DNA from: Gammaproteobacteria bacterium MFB021
GTDB lineage: Bacteria > Pseudomonadota > Gammaproteobacteria > Pseudomonadales > Halomonadaceae
Direction: 5' to 3'
Length of the DNA: 64,000 nt
Assembly (NCBI GenBank): GCA_000737985.1
Contig: JNVT01000096.1
Span: 1-64,000 of the forward strand
Positions 29,031-37,423 of this stretch are shown in pieces; within the stretch, counting starts at the first letter, position 1; each line of letters begins with the position of its first letter. The position numbers and the translations under genes were made by a program. Below the pieces are notes generated by a model. The model had not been told where the DNA came from, did not search any database, and saw only the letters and a list, made by a program, of their open reading frames with translations.

Positions 29031-29120
29031 GCGTTTACCGCGCTAGCGGGTATGAACCTGTGCTTAGCACCAACTAGGCAAGGCCGTGAAGTCGTTCCCC
29101 GCGCCAGCGGGGATTTTCTC
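29031..29120 (+). ncRNA. two-repeat mini-CRISPR encoding a crRNA-like guide (CreA/CreR-like)
   Basis: Degenerate repeat 1 (29031-29059) keeps GTTTACCGC, GCGGGTAT and the 5'-handle-like ATGAACCT. Degenerate repeat 2 (29092-29120) keeps GTTCCCCGC, GCGGGGAT and then TTTT, which may also end transcription. Their GTT cores (29033 and 29094) are 61 bp apart, the I-E repeat pitch, leaving a 32-nt spacer (29060-29091). The guide starts GTGCTTAGCAC and partly matches the promoter at 28935-28966. The unit is on the plus strand, opposite to the main array and cas genes, and abuts the cas3 stop. Known CreA antitoxins and CreR RNAs share this build: degenerate repeats, a partial self-match and Cascade-mediated repression. 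Confidence 0.82.
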
Positions 29121-31799
29121 CTAGCGCTCGAAGCTCACTCCCCACGTCTTGTCGTAGCAGCACTCAATGTCTTCCTCCGGCAGCCAGGGCTGAGCAAAGC
29201 GCAAGCCCTTGTGACGCTGCTGCAGTGCCTCCCATCGCTCGGTGTCGCGCTCGGAAAGGAGCGTGAGCTTGCGGGCCTGGCTCTGCCTCAGCTGACACCG
29301 GCTCAGCCTGTCTGCGTGTCGCTCCCCGTCAGCCCAGAGCACCAGCGCGTCACCTTCACGCTTGAGCAGGACGATCTCGATACTCGGTTCGTCGGAGAGA
29401 CGCGTGCCGATGTCGCGCTCCTCCTGCCACTGGTCGAAATCAGGGTCGAGGCGATAGCCCGCCTCCAGATCGAGGGCGTTATGTGTCGCCATCGAACCTG
29501 CCATCTTGTCCATGCCGCTACGCTCGACACGCGCCCCATCCAATGCCTCGGGAATGTCGTCAAAGGAATAGGCGTAGACGCTCTCGATCAGTTCACGCGC
29601 GCCGCCGGGCATCTCGATGGCACCACGCTCGCGGAGCACTCGCTGGGTCAACCAGATCAGCGAGGTATCCTTGTAGACCACCTGAGTACCGCGATGCGCC
29701 TGGCTCAACCAATCGGCCTCCGGATCATCGTCCCAGCTTGGCGCCAGCACCTGCAGAACCGGCGACGCACGCTCGCCGCGCTGATGGCGCTGTAGACGAC
29801 CCGCCCGCTGAATGAGCAGATCGATCGGGGCGATGTCACTGACCATTTGGTCGGCATCGCAGTCCAGACTCTCCTGAAACACTTGCGTGGTGACCAGCAC
29901 CTGGCCTTGGCGGTTTGCAGCTGTCGATGCCTTACCGAAACGCTCGATCACCTCCGACTCGATCCGCCGGCGATCCACCATCGCAAAGCGCGCATGAAAC
30001 AGCAGGCAGCGCGCCGGGTCGGGGTGACGATCGCGAATCTGGCGCCAGGCGCGGATGGCGTCGTCGACGGTGTTACGAATCCAGACGATGCACTCGCCCG
30101 CGTCGACGGCCGCCATCACCCGGGCGACCGCTTCGTCTTCCTGCGTCAACCAGCCGACCTCGACGCGCCTGATGACCTCGGGGCGCGTCGCCAGCGCGGT
30201 CTCTCGCAGCGGCTCGCGGCTACAGTGGGTCAGCAGCGGATAGTCGGTCGAGGCCAATGGCGCAGCGCCCTCTCCCAGCCCGTCGCGCCAGGCGTTGATC
30301 AGTGCCTGACGCATCTTGAACGGTAAAGTGGCCGTCAAGAGAATCGCACTGCCGCCCTGGCGGGCATGATGCGCCAGCAGCTGATGCAGCAGTGTCTGCA
30401 TGTAGTGATCGAACGCGTGGACTTCGTCGACCACCAGCACTTTGCGTGCCAGCCCGAGCAAGCGCAGACATTGATGGCGCCTTGGCAGTAACCCTGCCAA
30501 AGCCTGGTCGATGGTGCCGACACCGACATCGGCGAGCAGCGCTTTCTTGTTGGAGTCGGCCAGCCAGCGGTTGCACTGAGTGGAGGCGCTAGCATCCGTC
30601 GCGGTGTAGTCGTCGTCATCCGGCTGAGCCGCCATGACGGCACGCTCGAAGTCTTCATTCAACTCGCGGGCGCCATGAGCAAGCACGAACGAGGGCTTTG
30701 ATTCGGCGCTGAAGAACCGGTGATGGAAGTTGCCGAGGCGGGCATACATCGCGTTCGACGTCGCCGTGGTGGGTAGCGCGAAGTAGAGCCCTTCAGCATG
30801 CCCCGCCGCCAGCAGGCGCTGCGTCAGAATGCAGGCGGCTTCGGTCTTGCCCGCCCCGGTGACGTCCTCGAGGATGAAAAGCTGAGGGCTAGACGCCAGT
30901 GAAAGGGCTTCTGCTTCCTGCTGCAGCGGGGTCGGCGTGACGTCAGTACCGAACCACTGCGCCAAGCCTGCATAGGGAATCGGCTGAGGAGGCCGCAGGA
31001 AGCCGGTGGCCTCGAGTACTGCCTCGGCCTGCTGACGCGCCCGCGGCCAGTAGTCAGAGAGCGGCAAGGCGGACTGACAGTAGGGAAAATGGTCACGGTG
31101 CGATCCCAGCCAGTCGCTCAGCGTCGCCCAGCCGGCGATGGTCCAGCTCAAGGTTTTGAAGATAGCCAACCAGCTTTCATCGAGCAGCCGCTCGAGCGGC
31201 CAGTGCGGTTCGATAATGGCAGCCCAGTCGGCCACGAAAGCCCCCGCTGCGGAAACGTCGTCCAGCTCGCCATCGCTGCCGTAAAAGGTGTCGAGCTGCA
31301 GGTGGCCCGTGGCGACCGGGCGCCCGTGATGGCCAAAGAAGGGTGCCATCAAGCTATTCATGGGTTTGGACAGATTTCTGGCAGAGCTCGCATCATCGGC
31401 CGGCCAAGAAAGCGCGCCCTCTTTGCTCCACTGCCTCCAGCACTTGTCCCAGAGCAACACGCCCAGCCTGTCATGGCGCTCGCTGTATGCTTTGCCGAGC
31501 GGCGGCGCCATACCGGCGAGATCGAGCTTCAATATCTCCTGAAAGGCACGCGAGAACTTACCCAAGTCGTGCAGGCCGAGCAGAAACACCAGCAACTGCC
31601 GTAAGGGCTCGGGCTCGATACCGAGCCGCGCAGACAGTTGCTGCGTTAGTGGGCGCTCCGGCGCCAGCAGTTGCCAACCAACGGCGGCGACATCCAGGCT
31701 GTGCCACGCTAGCAAATGGCAGCCATCGCCGGTATCGCCGGGTAACGCTTTACCCGCGTAGCGATGGTAGTCAGGGGTCGATGTCGCACTGGCTGTCAT
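29121..31799 (-). CDS. cas3: CRISPR-associated helicase/nuclease Cas3, type I-E
   Basis: An 892-residue Cas3 that degrades DNA bound by Cascade. The N-terminal HD nuclease carries AWHSLDVAAVG, LLGLHDLGKFSRAF and GHHGRP. The SF2 helicase follows with Walker A VTGAGKTEAA, DEVHAFD (DEVH) and TATLP, then the C-terminal accessory domain. All key residues seem present. I start at the ATG at 31799, which has AAAGGAGG at good spacing; the frame continues upstream to 31922 without support. It is separated from cse1 by the 490-bp mini-CRISPR region, so it has its own promoter or read-through. Its stop touches the end of degenerate repeat 2. Confidence 0.97.
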   Translation of the reverse strand: MTASATSTPDYHRYAGKALPGDTGDGCHLLAWHSLDVAAVGWQLLAPERPLTQQLSARLGIEPEPLRQLLVFLLGLHDLGKFSRAFQEILKLDLAGMAPPLGKAYSERHDRLGVLLWDKCWRQWSKEGALSWPADDASSARNLSKPMNSLMAPFFGHHGRPVATGHLQLDTFYGSDGELDDVSAAGAFVADWAAIIEPHWPLERLLDESWLAIFKTLSWTIAGWATLSDWLGSHRDHFPYCQSALPLSDYWPRARQQAEAVLEATGFLRPPQPIPYAGLAQWFGTDVTPTPLQQEAEALSLASSPQLFILEDVTGAGKTEAACILTQRLLAAGHAEGLYFALPTTATSNAMYARLGNFHHRFFSAESKPSFVLAHGARELNEDFERAVMAAQPDDDDYTATDASASTQCNRWLADSNKKALLADVGVGTIDQALAGLLPRRHQCLRLLGLARKVLVVDEVHAFDHYMQTLLHQLLAHHARQGGSAILLTATLPFKMRQALINAWRDGLGEGAAPLASTDYPLLTHCSREPLRETALATRPEVIRRVEVGWLTQEDEAVARVMAAVDAGECIVWIRNTVDDAIRAWRQIRDRHPDPARCLLFHARFAMVDRRRIESEVIERFGKASTAANRQGQVLVTTQVFQESLDCDADQMVSDIAPIDLLIQRAGRLQRHQRGERASPVLQVLAPSWDDDPEADWLSQAHRGTQVVYKDTSLIWLTQRVLRERGAIEMPGGARELIESVYAYSFDDIPEALDGARVERSGMDKMAGSMATHNALDLEAGYRLDPDFDQWQEERDIGTRLSDEPSIEIVLLKREGDALVLWADGERHADRLSRCQLRQSQARKLTLLSERDTERWEALQQRHKGLRFAQPWLPEEDIECCYDKTWGVSFER

Positions 31800-32136
31800 G
31801 TCGCCTCCTTTGGAAGGGCTATCGGCGATAGCGCTGGCTCGTTGATGCGCCAATCGGCGCTCGATAGCACGCTGCCGATTGCCAGGCGATTGACCGCCGA
31901 GATAGCCATCAGCGTTTAGCACTCGGACTACGCCAAGAACGATCAGGGCCGCTGTGCCGCGCGGCCAACACGATCCGCAGGCACTGTCGAGATACCGATG
32001 TGCCTGCAGACACCTTGGCTAGGCGTCGAATCAACGCCGTACATGAGACCGACATAGCATGACACTGAAGCGACTGTCTCAGCCTGACAGGAGCACCGGC
32101 AAGAAGAAGATGATGGCGCCCCCTTCCCTCGCGTTT
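31800..32136. other. divergent intergenic region between cas3 and the znu operon
   Basis: No gene is supported here. It must hold the cas3 promoter (not identified with confidence) and, at its right end, the Zur-controlled promoter of the zinc operon. Frames crossing it are extensions of cas3 or of the small peptide gene. Confidence 0.5.
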
Positions 32137-32151
32137 TGTTACGTTATAACC
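32137..32151 (+). promoter_or_regulatory. Zur-box-like operator upstream of the znu operon
   Basis: TGTTACGTTATAACC matches the gammaproteobacterial Zur core TGTTATAnTATAACA at most positions. The TATAAC part may double as the -10. It shares the 12-mer TTA(C/T)GTTATAAC with the site upstream of the amidase gene (54819-54835). Zur represses zinc uptake when zinc is plentiful. Confidence 0.7.
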
Positions 32152-32178
32152 TTCACGACCTATCCAAGAGGTCGTTTC

Positions 32179-32325
32179 ATGTCGCATCGTCACCGCCACC
32201 GCCCGGATGGGCCCTGTCATTTTTCGCTGATGTCCCTCGGCGCCGGGCGCCGCATGCTGCTCACCCTGCTGCCGCTGGCCCTGCTGTGGCTAGCGGCGGC
32301 GTGGTCCGTCGGGATGCTGGGCTGA
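32179..32325 (+). CDS. 48-residue His-rich single-span membrane peptide, first gene of the znu operon
   Basis: It starts MSHRHRHRPDGPCH, a His/Arg/Cys-rich head, then has one hydrophobic segment (about residues 25-46) and ends right after it. The ATG at 32179 has AAGAGGT upstream; the stop lies 2 bp before the znuC start, so the two are coupled. It sits behind the Zur box. The metal-ligand head and the operon suggest a role in zinc uptake at the inner membrane, perhaps as an accessory to ZnuB, but no family is known to me. Confidence 0.6.
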   Translation: MSHRHRHRPDGPCHFSLMSLGAGRRMLLTLLPLALLWLAAAWSVGMLG

Positions 32326-32327
32326 GC

Positions 32328-33044
32328 ATGGCCGCCATTCTGACCCTCGAATCGCTGTCGCTGGCCCAGGGTAATCGCCTGGTGCTGGAAGACCTAAACG
32401 GCGAGTTCGACGCCGGCAGCATCACCGCCCTGGTCGGCCCCAACGGCGCCGGCAAGAGCACCCTGGTACAGGGCATCATGGGCGTGCTGCGGCCGCTGCG
32501 CGGGCGCGTGCGGTGCCAGGTGCCCCACGCCCGCCGCGCCTGGCTGCCACAGCAGCTGGCGCTGGATCTCTCCTTCCCCATGAGCGTCGAAGAGCTGGTG
32601 ATGAGCGGCTGCTGGCCCACCCACGGCAGCTTCCGCCGCTACGGCCCGGCGGAGTATCGCCGCGGCCAGGCGGTGATGCAGCGCCTGGGGCTGCAGGCCT
32701 TGGAGCACCGCCCGCTGGGCGAGCTTTCCGGTGGCCAGCGTCAGCGCGCCCTGCTCGGGCGCACGCTGATGCAGGAAGCCCAGCTGCTGCTGCTCGACGA
32801 GCCCTTCGCCAACGTCGACGCGGCGACCGTCGAGCTGCTGATCGAGACCCTGCGCGACATGGCCGCTGATGGGGTGTCGGTGATCATCGTGCTGCACGAC
32901 CACGACCAGCTACGCCGCCTGGCCGACCGAGTGCTCCATCTCGACCGCGGTCACGGCCACTGGTACACGCCACAGACCATGGCCTGGGCGCCCAACGGCC
33001 AGCCCGCGACGGCTGCCGCGACGACTCAGGGGCCGACGTCATGA
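32328..33044 (+). CDS. znuC: zinc ABC transporter ATP-binding protein
   Basis: A 238-residue ATPase that powers zinc import. Walker A GPNGAGKST (about residues 38-46), signature LSGGQRQRALLGR, Walker B LLLLDEPFANVD and the switch His (VLHDHDQ) are all present. The ATG at 32328 follows the small peptide gene with little ribosome site of its own, implying translational coupling. A His-rich C-terminal stretch (GHGHW) is seen. It overlaps znuB by 4 nt. Confidence 0.95.
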   Translation: MAAILTLESLSLAQGNRLVLEDLNGEFDAGSITALVGPNGAGKSTLVQGIMGVLRPLRGRVRCQVPHARRAWLPQQLALDLSFPMSVEELVMSGCWPTHGSFRRYGPAEYRRGQAVMQRLGLQALEHRPLGELSGGQRQRALLGRTLMQEAQLLLLDEPFANVDAATVELLIETLRDMAADGVSVIIVLHDHDQLRRLADRVLHLDRGHGHWYTPQTMAWAPNGQPATAAATTQGPTS

Positions 33045-33925
33045 TCGATTGGTTGATCTCACCACTGCTCGACTTCGGCTTCATGCGCCGCGCGCTGGTG
33101 GCCGGGCTGGCGCTATCGCTGGTGGCACCACCGCTGGGCGTGTTTCTCACCCTGCGCGGCATGAGCCTGGTCGGTGACGCCATGGCCCACGCGGTGCTGC
33201 CCGGGGTGGCGGTGGGCTTTCTCCTTGCCGGTTTCTCGCTCCCCGCGATGAGTCTGGGCGGGCTCGCCGCCGGGCTGCTGGTGGCCGGGCTGGCCGGTAG
33301 CGTCTCGCGCCTGACCGGGCACCGCGAGGACTCGGCGATCGCCAGTTTCTATCTGATCTCGCTGGCCGCCGGGGTGATGCTGATCTCGCTGCGCGGCTCG
33401 AGCGTCGACCTCACCCATGTGCTGTTCGGCTCGATCCTGGCCGTGGACACCACCGCACTGTGGCTGATCGTTGGCGTCTCCAGCGCCACCCTGGTGGTGC
33501 TCGCGGCGATCTTCCGCATCCTGGTGGTGGAGTGTCTCGACCCGCTGTTCCTGCGCGGCCAGGGGATTCGCGGCGGCGCGGTGCACGGGCTCTTCCTGGG
33601 GCTGATGGTGCTCAATCTCACCGCTGGCTTTCAGACCCTGGGCACGCTGATGGCGGTAGGGCTGATGATGCTGCCGGCCACCGCGGCACGCTTCTGGTCG
33701 AAGCGCCTCGAAGGGTTGATGGGGCTGGCGATCGCGATCGGCATGCTCTCGAGCGTCGGCGGGCTGCTGCTGTCGTATCACGCCGGCCTGCCTTCGGGGC
33801 CCTGCATCATTCTGCTGGCGGGGGCGATCTATCTGCTCTCCGCGCTGTTCGGCCGCTACCACAGCGTGTTCGCACGCTGGCGCCGACGGGTGCAACCGAT
33901 TCTACCGCCGGATGCGCACGGCTGA
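33041..33925 (+). CDS. znuB: zinc ABC transporter permease
   Basis: A 294-residue inner-membrane permease of the ABC-3 family with about 8-9 membrane segments. It starts IDWLISPLLDFGFMRRALVAG and has the SLVGDAMAHAVLPGVAVGF block typical of metal permeases. The gene overlaps znuC by ATGA; znuA follows after 99 bp with its own strong ribosome site. Confidence 0.96.
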   Translation: MIDWLISPLLDFGFMRRALVAGLALSLVAPPLGVFLTLRGMSLVGDAMAHAVLPGVAVGFLLAGFSLPAMSLGGLAAGLLVAGLAGSVSRLTGHREDSAIASFYLISLAAGVMLISLRGSSVDLTHVLFGSILAVDTTALWLIVGVSSATLVVLAAIFRILVVECLDPLFLRGQGIRGGAVHGLFLGLMVLNLTAGFQTLGTLMAVGLMMLPATAARFWSKRLEGLMGLAIAIGMLSSVGGLLLSYHAGLPSGPCIILLAGAIYLLSALFGRYHSVFARWRRRVQPILPPDAHG

Positions 33926-34024
33926 GCCGTCGCGTCCGGCAGCCATTAGGTCCAGTCGGCGTCACGCCGCGCTTGTCGTCACGTCACTGCGGTCTTTGCC
34001 GCGCAACCGAAGGAGGAATTCGCG

Positions 34025-35077
34025 ATGTCCCGTCTCTCGCTCTCAGCCACTCTGCGTCAGGGGCTGATCGCCGGCGCCCTGGGCCTGGCCCTGCTCGGCC
34101 CGGCCCACGCCGACGAGCCACTCAAGGTAGTCACCAGCTTCAGCATCCTCGACGATATGGTCTCGACCATCGGCGGTGATCACGTCGCGGTGACCTCGCT
34201 GGTCGGCCCCAATGGCGATGCGCATACCTTCTCGCCCAAGCCCTCCGATGCTCAGTCGCTGGCCGGCGCCGATCTGGTGGTGGTCAACGGCCTGCAGTTC
34301 GAGGGCTGGATCAACCGCCTGATCGAGGCCAGTGGCTATCAGGGCGACGTGGTGGTGGCGAGCCGCGGTATAAAGCCGCTGGCGTTCGACGGCCACCACG
34401 ACGACGAAGTCGCGGATGACGCCGATCACGACCATGACCACGGCGATGCCGACCATGGCGATGCCGATCACGATCACGGCGACGCCGACCACGATCACGG
34501 CGACGCTGATCACGAGCATGCCGAGGCCGGGCATCATCACCACGGCAATCTCGACCCCCACGCCTGGCAGGATCTGCGCAACGGCGAACAGTACGCGCGC
34601 AATATCCGCGACGGTCTGATCGAGGTCGACCCCAGCCACGCCGACGACTACCGCCAGAACGCCGCGCGCTATATCGAAAAGATGAAAGTGCTCGACACCG
34701 AAACCCGCGAGCGTCTGGCCAAGATCCCCGAGGCCGACCGGCTGATCATCACCAGCCATGACGCCTTCGGCTACTTCGCCCACGCCTATGGCCTCAAGCT
34801 GCTCGCGCCGGTGGGGCTCAACACCCTGGCCGAACCCAGCGCCAGCGACATGGCTCAGCTGATCCAGCAGATCGAGCAGAACCACGCCAGGGCGCTGTTC
34901 CTGGAGAACATGAGCAACCCGGCGCTGGTGCAACAGCTGCATCAGGAGACCGGTATCGCCATCGGCGGCACCCTCTACGCCGATGCGCTGACACCGGACG
35001 GTGAAGGCAGCACCTACCTGGGCATGTTCCGCCACAACGTGGATACCCTGGTGGACGCCCTGGAGGGCGGCCACTGA
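34025..35077 (+). CDS. znuA: zinc ABC transporter periplasmic binding protein
   Basis: A 350-residue high-affinity zinc-binding protein. Signal peptide residues 1-29 (cut after AHA). A long acidic His/Asp-rich loop (about 121-177, repeated DHDHGDAD units) collects zinc. The binding His of NLDPHAWQD follows, then the SHDAFGYFAHAYG motif with the third His. DNA across the loop is a tandem array of GATCACGGCGACGCC-type units, so its length may vary among strains. AAGGAGGAATT lies upstream of the ATG. Confidence 0.96.
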   Translation: MSRLSLSATLRQGLIAGALGLALLGPAHADEPLKVVTSFSILDDMVSTIGGDHVAVTSLVGPNGDAHTFSPKPSDAQSLAGADLVVVNGLQFEGWINRLIEASGYQGDVVVASRGIKPLAFDGHHDDEVADDADHDHDHGDADHGDADHDHGDADHDHGDADHEHAEAGHHHHGNLDPHAWQDLRNGEQYARNIRDGLIEVDPSHADDYRQNAARYIEKMKVLDTETRERLAKIPEADRLIITSHDAFGYFAHAYGLKLLAPVGLNTLAEPSASDMAQLIQQIEQNHARALFLENMSNPALVQQLHQETGIAIGGTLYADALTPDGEGSTYLGMFRHNVDTLVDALEGGH

Positions 35078-35168
35078 GCCCACCACGACAGGCCGGCGGC
35101 GCACGCCGCTGGCCTTTCCTGGCCGGCTCGACGAGACTGATGGCTACACGCTGTCGCTCCGAGCCGCC

Positions 35169-36395
35169 ATGCCCGCCGCGCTACCTCCCGCCCAAGACAC
35201 CTTGACCCCGTCTCAGGCCCGCCGCTTGACGCTGCGCGCCCAGGGTTTCGGTGCACTCCCCTCCACAGCGATCGACCGCGGCCATCTACGCCGGCTGCTG
35301 ACACGCCTCGGCGTGCTCCAGATCGACTCGGTCAACGCCCTCGCCCGCTCGCACTACCTGCCGCTCTTTGCGCGTCTCGGCGCCTACCCCACGGCGCTGC
35401 TCGACGAACTCGCCTGGGGCCGCAATCGCCAGCGCAGCCTGTTCGAGTACTGGGGACACGAGGCCTCGCTGCTGCCGTTCGACAGCTATCCGGCAATGCG
35501 CTGGCGCATGCACCGGGCGCGCCGCGGCCAGGGCATCTACAAGCATCTGGCGCGCTTCGGCCGCGAGCAGCGCACGCTGATCGATCAAGTCCTGGAGCGG
35601 GTCACCGCCCAAGGCCCGCTCGGCGCCGGCGAGCTCAGCACCCGCGAGGGGCCGGCCGGCCCCTGGTGGGACTGGAGCGCCGAGAAGCAGGCACTGGAGT
35701 GGCTGTTCGCCGCCGGCGAGGTGACCGTGGCCAGCCGCCGCGGCTTCGAACGCCTGTACGATCTGCCCGAGCGGGTGATCCCTGCCGCCGTACTGACACG
35801 TCCCGAGCCGACTCCGCTGGAAGCGCACCGTGAGCTTTTGCGCCACGCGGCCCAGGCGCTCGGGGTCGCCACCGAACGCGATCTGCGCGACTACTACCGC
35901 TTGGCGCCCGCAGATAGTCGCGCGGCGCTGGCGACCCTGGTGGAAGACGCCAGCCTGACCCCGGTGGCCGTGCACGGCTGGCGTCAGACCGCCTTCGTCT
36001 GCGGTACGCCACGGGTGCCGCGCCGGGTCGAGGCCGCGGCGCTGCTGTCGCCGTTCGACTCGCTGATCTGGGCGCGTGAGCGCACCGAGCGGCTGTTCGA
36101 TTTCCACTACCGCTTGGAGTTCTACGTGCCGCCGGCGCAGCGCCGTTACGGCTACTACGTCATGCCCTTTCTCTACCGTGAGCGACTGATCGCCCGGCTC
36201 GATCTGCGCGCGCGTCGCAGCGAGGGTCAGCTCGCCGTGCTGGCGCTGCATCCGGAACCGGGGGCCACGCTGGACGCCGAAGCTTTGAGCGCCCTATCGG
36301 GCGAGCTCGAACGCCTGGCGGCATGGCTCGGGCTGCGCCTGCAGCTGCACGATGCCCGCCCGCCGGGGCAGTGGCTCGCCCGCCATCTGGGATGA
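35169..36395 (+). CDS. ycaQ: winged-helix DNA glycosylase of the YcaQ/AlkX type
   Basis: A 408-residue protein of the HTH_42 family (E. coli YcaQ has 410 residues), which unhooks interstrand DNA crosslinks and removes bulky N-alkyl adducts. The catalytic QxD motif that separates YcaQ from AlkZ (QxQ) is present as LQIDSVN near residue 52. Other family blocks are FEYWGHEASLLP, EWLFAAGEV and LLSPFDSLIWAR near the C-terminus. The ATG at 35169 is chosen because upstream residues are unrelated. It follows znuA by 91 bp on the same strand but has no evident functional link. Confidence 0.88.
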   Translation: MPAALPPAQDTLTPSQARRLTLRAQGFGALPSTAIDRGHLRRLLTRLGVLQIDSVNALARSHYLPLFARLGAYPTALLDELAWGRNRQRSLFEYWGHEASLLPFDSYPAMRWRMHRARRGQGIYKHLARFGREQRTLIDQVLERVTAQGPLGAGELSTREGPAGPWWDWSAEKQALEWLFAAGEVTVASRRGFERLYDLPERVIPAAVLTRPEPTPLEAHRELLRHAAQALGVATERDLRDYYRLAPADSRAALATLVEDASLTPVAVHGWRQTAFVCGTPRVPRRVEAAALLSPFDSLIWARERTERLFDFHYRLEFYVPPAQRRYGYYVMPFLYRERLIARLDLRARRSEGQLAVLALHPEPGATLDAEALSALSGELERLAAWLGLRLQLHDARPPGQWLARHLG

Positions 36396-36460
36396 GACGG
36401 CGTTTGTGATGAGACGGCGTTGCGTCAGAACCTGGGTCGGTACGCAGCCTAAGTTTGCTT

Positions 36461-36489
36461 TTGCGACAAATAACCACATTAACTATAAG
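36461..36489 (+). promoter_or_regulatory. promoter of ompW
   Basis: TTGCGA (36461-36466), 17 bp, TATAAG (36484-36489), in an AT-rich island. Predicted start near 36496, 40 bp before the ompW start codon. Confidence 0.75.
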
Positions 36490-36536
36490 GTCTTTGCCGC
36501 GTACCCTGCGCTTGTGGATCGCACAAGGGAACGCTA

Positions 36537-37175
36537 ATGAACGCAATGACTCGTCATCTCTGTCTCGCTGCCGTCGCCGTGGCCACCGCACTGCCGAGCA
36601 GCGCCGCCCTCGCCTATGGCGCCGGCGACTGGTTCACCCACTTCGGTGTGGCCAAGGTCTCGCCCAAGGACGACAACGGCCGCTTCGGTGCCCTCGACAT
36701 CGATGTCGACGTCCAGGACAAGAGCGACTTCGCCTTTACCCTGGGCTACCGCTTCCATGACAACTTCGGGGTGGAACTGCTGGCGGCGGCACCGTTCAAG
36801 CACGATATCAACCTGAACGGCAGCGAAGGCGCCTCGATCAAGCATCTGCCGCCGACCCTGACGCTGCAGTACTACCCGCTCGGCGGCACCGACGCCTGGG
36901 TCCAGCCCTATGTCGGCGCGGGTCTCAACTACACCCACTTTTCCGACGAAAAGATCGACGTGCCCGGCGCCAGTCTCGACCTGGACGACTCCTGGGGCGC
37001 CGCCGGGCAGTTGGGGGTCGATCTTTTGATCGACGACCACTGGTCGCTCAACGCCGCCGCCTGGTATCTGGATATCGACTCCGACGCCACCGCCAAGGTG
37101 GGTGGGCAGTCCTACGACACCACCCTGCATATCGACCCTTGGGTGGTCATGGCGGGCCTTGGCTACCGCTTCTAG
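36537..37175 (+). CDS. ompW: outer-membrane protein OmpW
   Basis: A 212-residue eight-stranded barrel of the OmpW family, thought to pass small hydrophobic molecules. Signal peptide to about residue 26 (ends ALA). The body has the family's alternating strands, the LPPTLTLQYYPLG segment and a C-terminal aromatic residue (GLGYRF) for barrel assembly. AAGGGAA lies upstream. It is monocistronic, with its own promoter and terminator. Confidence 0.95.
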   Translation: MNAMTRHLCLAAVAVATALPSSAALAYGAGDWFTHFGVAKVSPKDDNGRFGALDIDVDVQDKSDFAFTLGYRFHDNFGVELLAAAPFKHDINLNGSEGASIKHLPPTLTLQYYPLGGTDAWVQPYVGAGLNYTHFSDEKIDVPGASLDLDDSWGAAGQLGVDLLIDDHWSLNAAAWYLDIDSDATAKVGGQSYDTTLHIDPWVVMAGLGYRF

Positions 37176-37250
37176 GCCACCATTTTTTCCAGCCGCCGGC
37201 CGGCAGCGCCGGCGGTTCGATCTTCTCAGGGAGCTCCCACTCTCTCCTTG

Positions 37251-37274
37251 GCCACCCGTGCGGTGGCTTTTTTT
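37251..37274 (+). terminator. intrinsic terminator after ompW
   Basis: GCCACC-CGTGC-GGTGGC followed by seven T residues, 75 bp after the stop. Confidence 0.9.
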
Positions 37275-37385
37275 CGTCTGCCCCAGACCGCTGGCCAGCG
37301 CTAGACAAACGTCGTAGTCGATGCAATACTTCGCAGACTAACTTTTAGACTGCTTTTTCGCGTCTTTTCGAAACATCGACGACGG

Positions 37386-37411
37386 GCCCGGGCGTGTGCA
37401 CACGCCCGGGC
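37386..37411. repeat. perfect 26-bp palindrome before the FUSC gene
   Basis: The half-site GCCCGGGCGTGTG (37386-37398) is followed directly by its exact complement (37399-37411). It lies 12 bp before the start codon of the exporter gene. It could be an operator or a hairpin that shields the ribosome site, which is weak here. Confidence 0.7.
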
Positions 37412-37423
37412 GCTGGTGCTTTT

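Noticed and set aside
34043-35104. 353-codon frame antisense to znuA, rich in Val/Ile/Gly
   Set aside because: It is the shadow of the His/Asp-rich znuA repeat and third-position GC bias; no start site or family.
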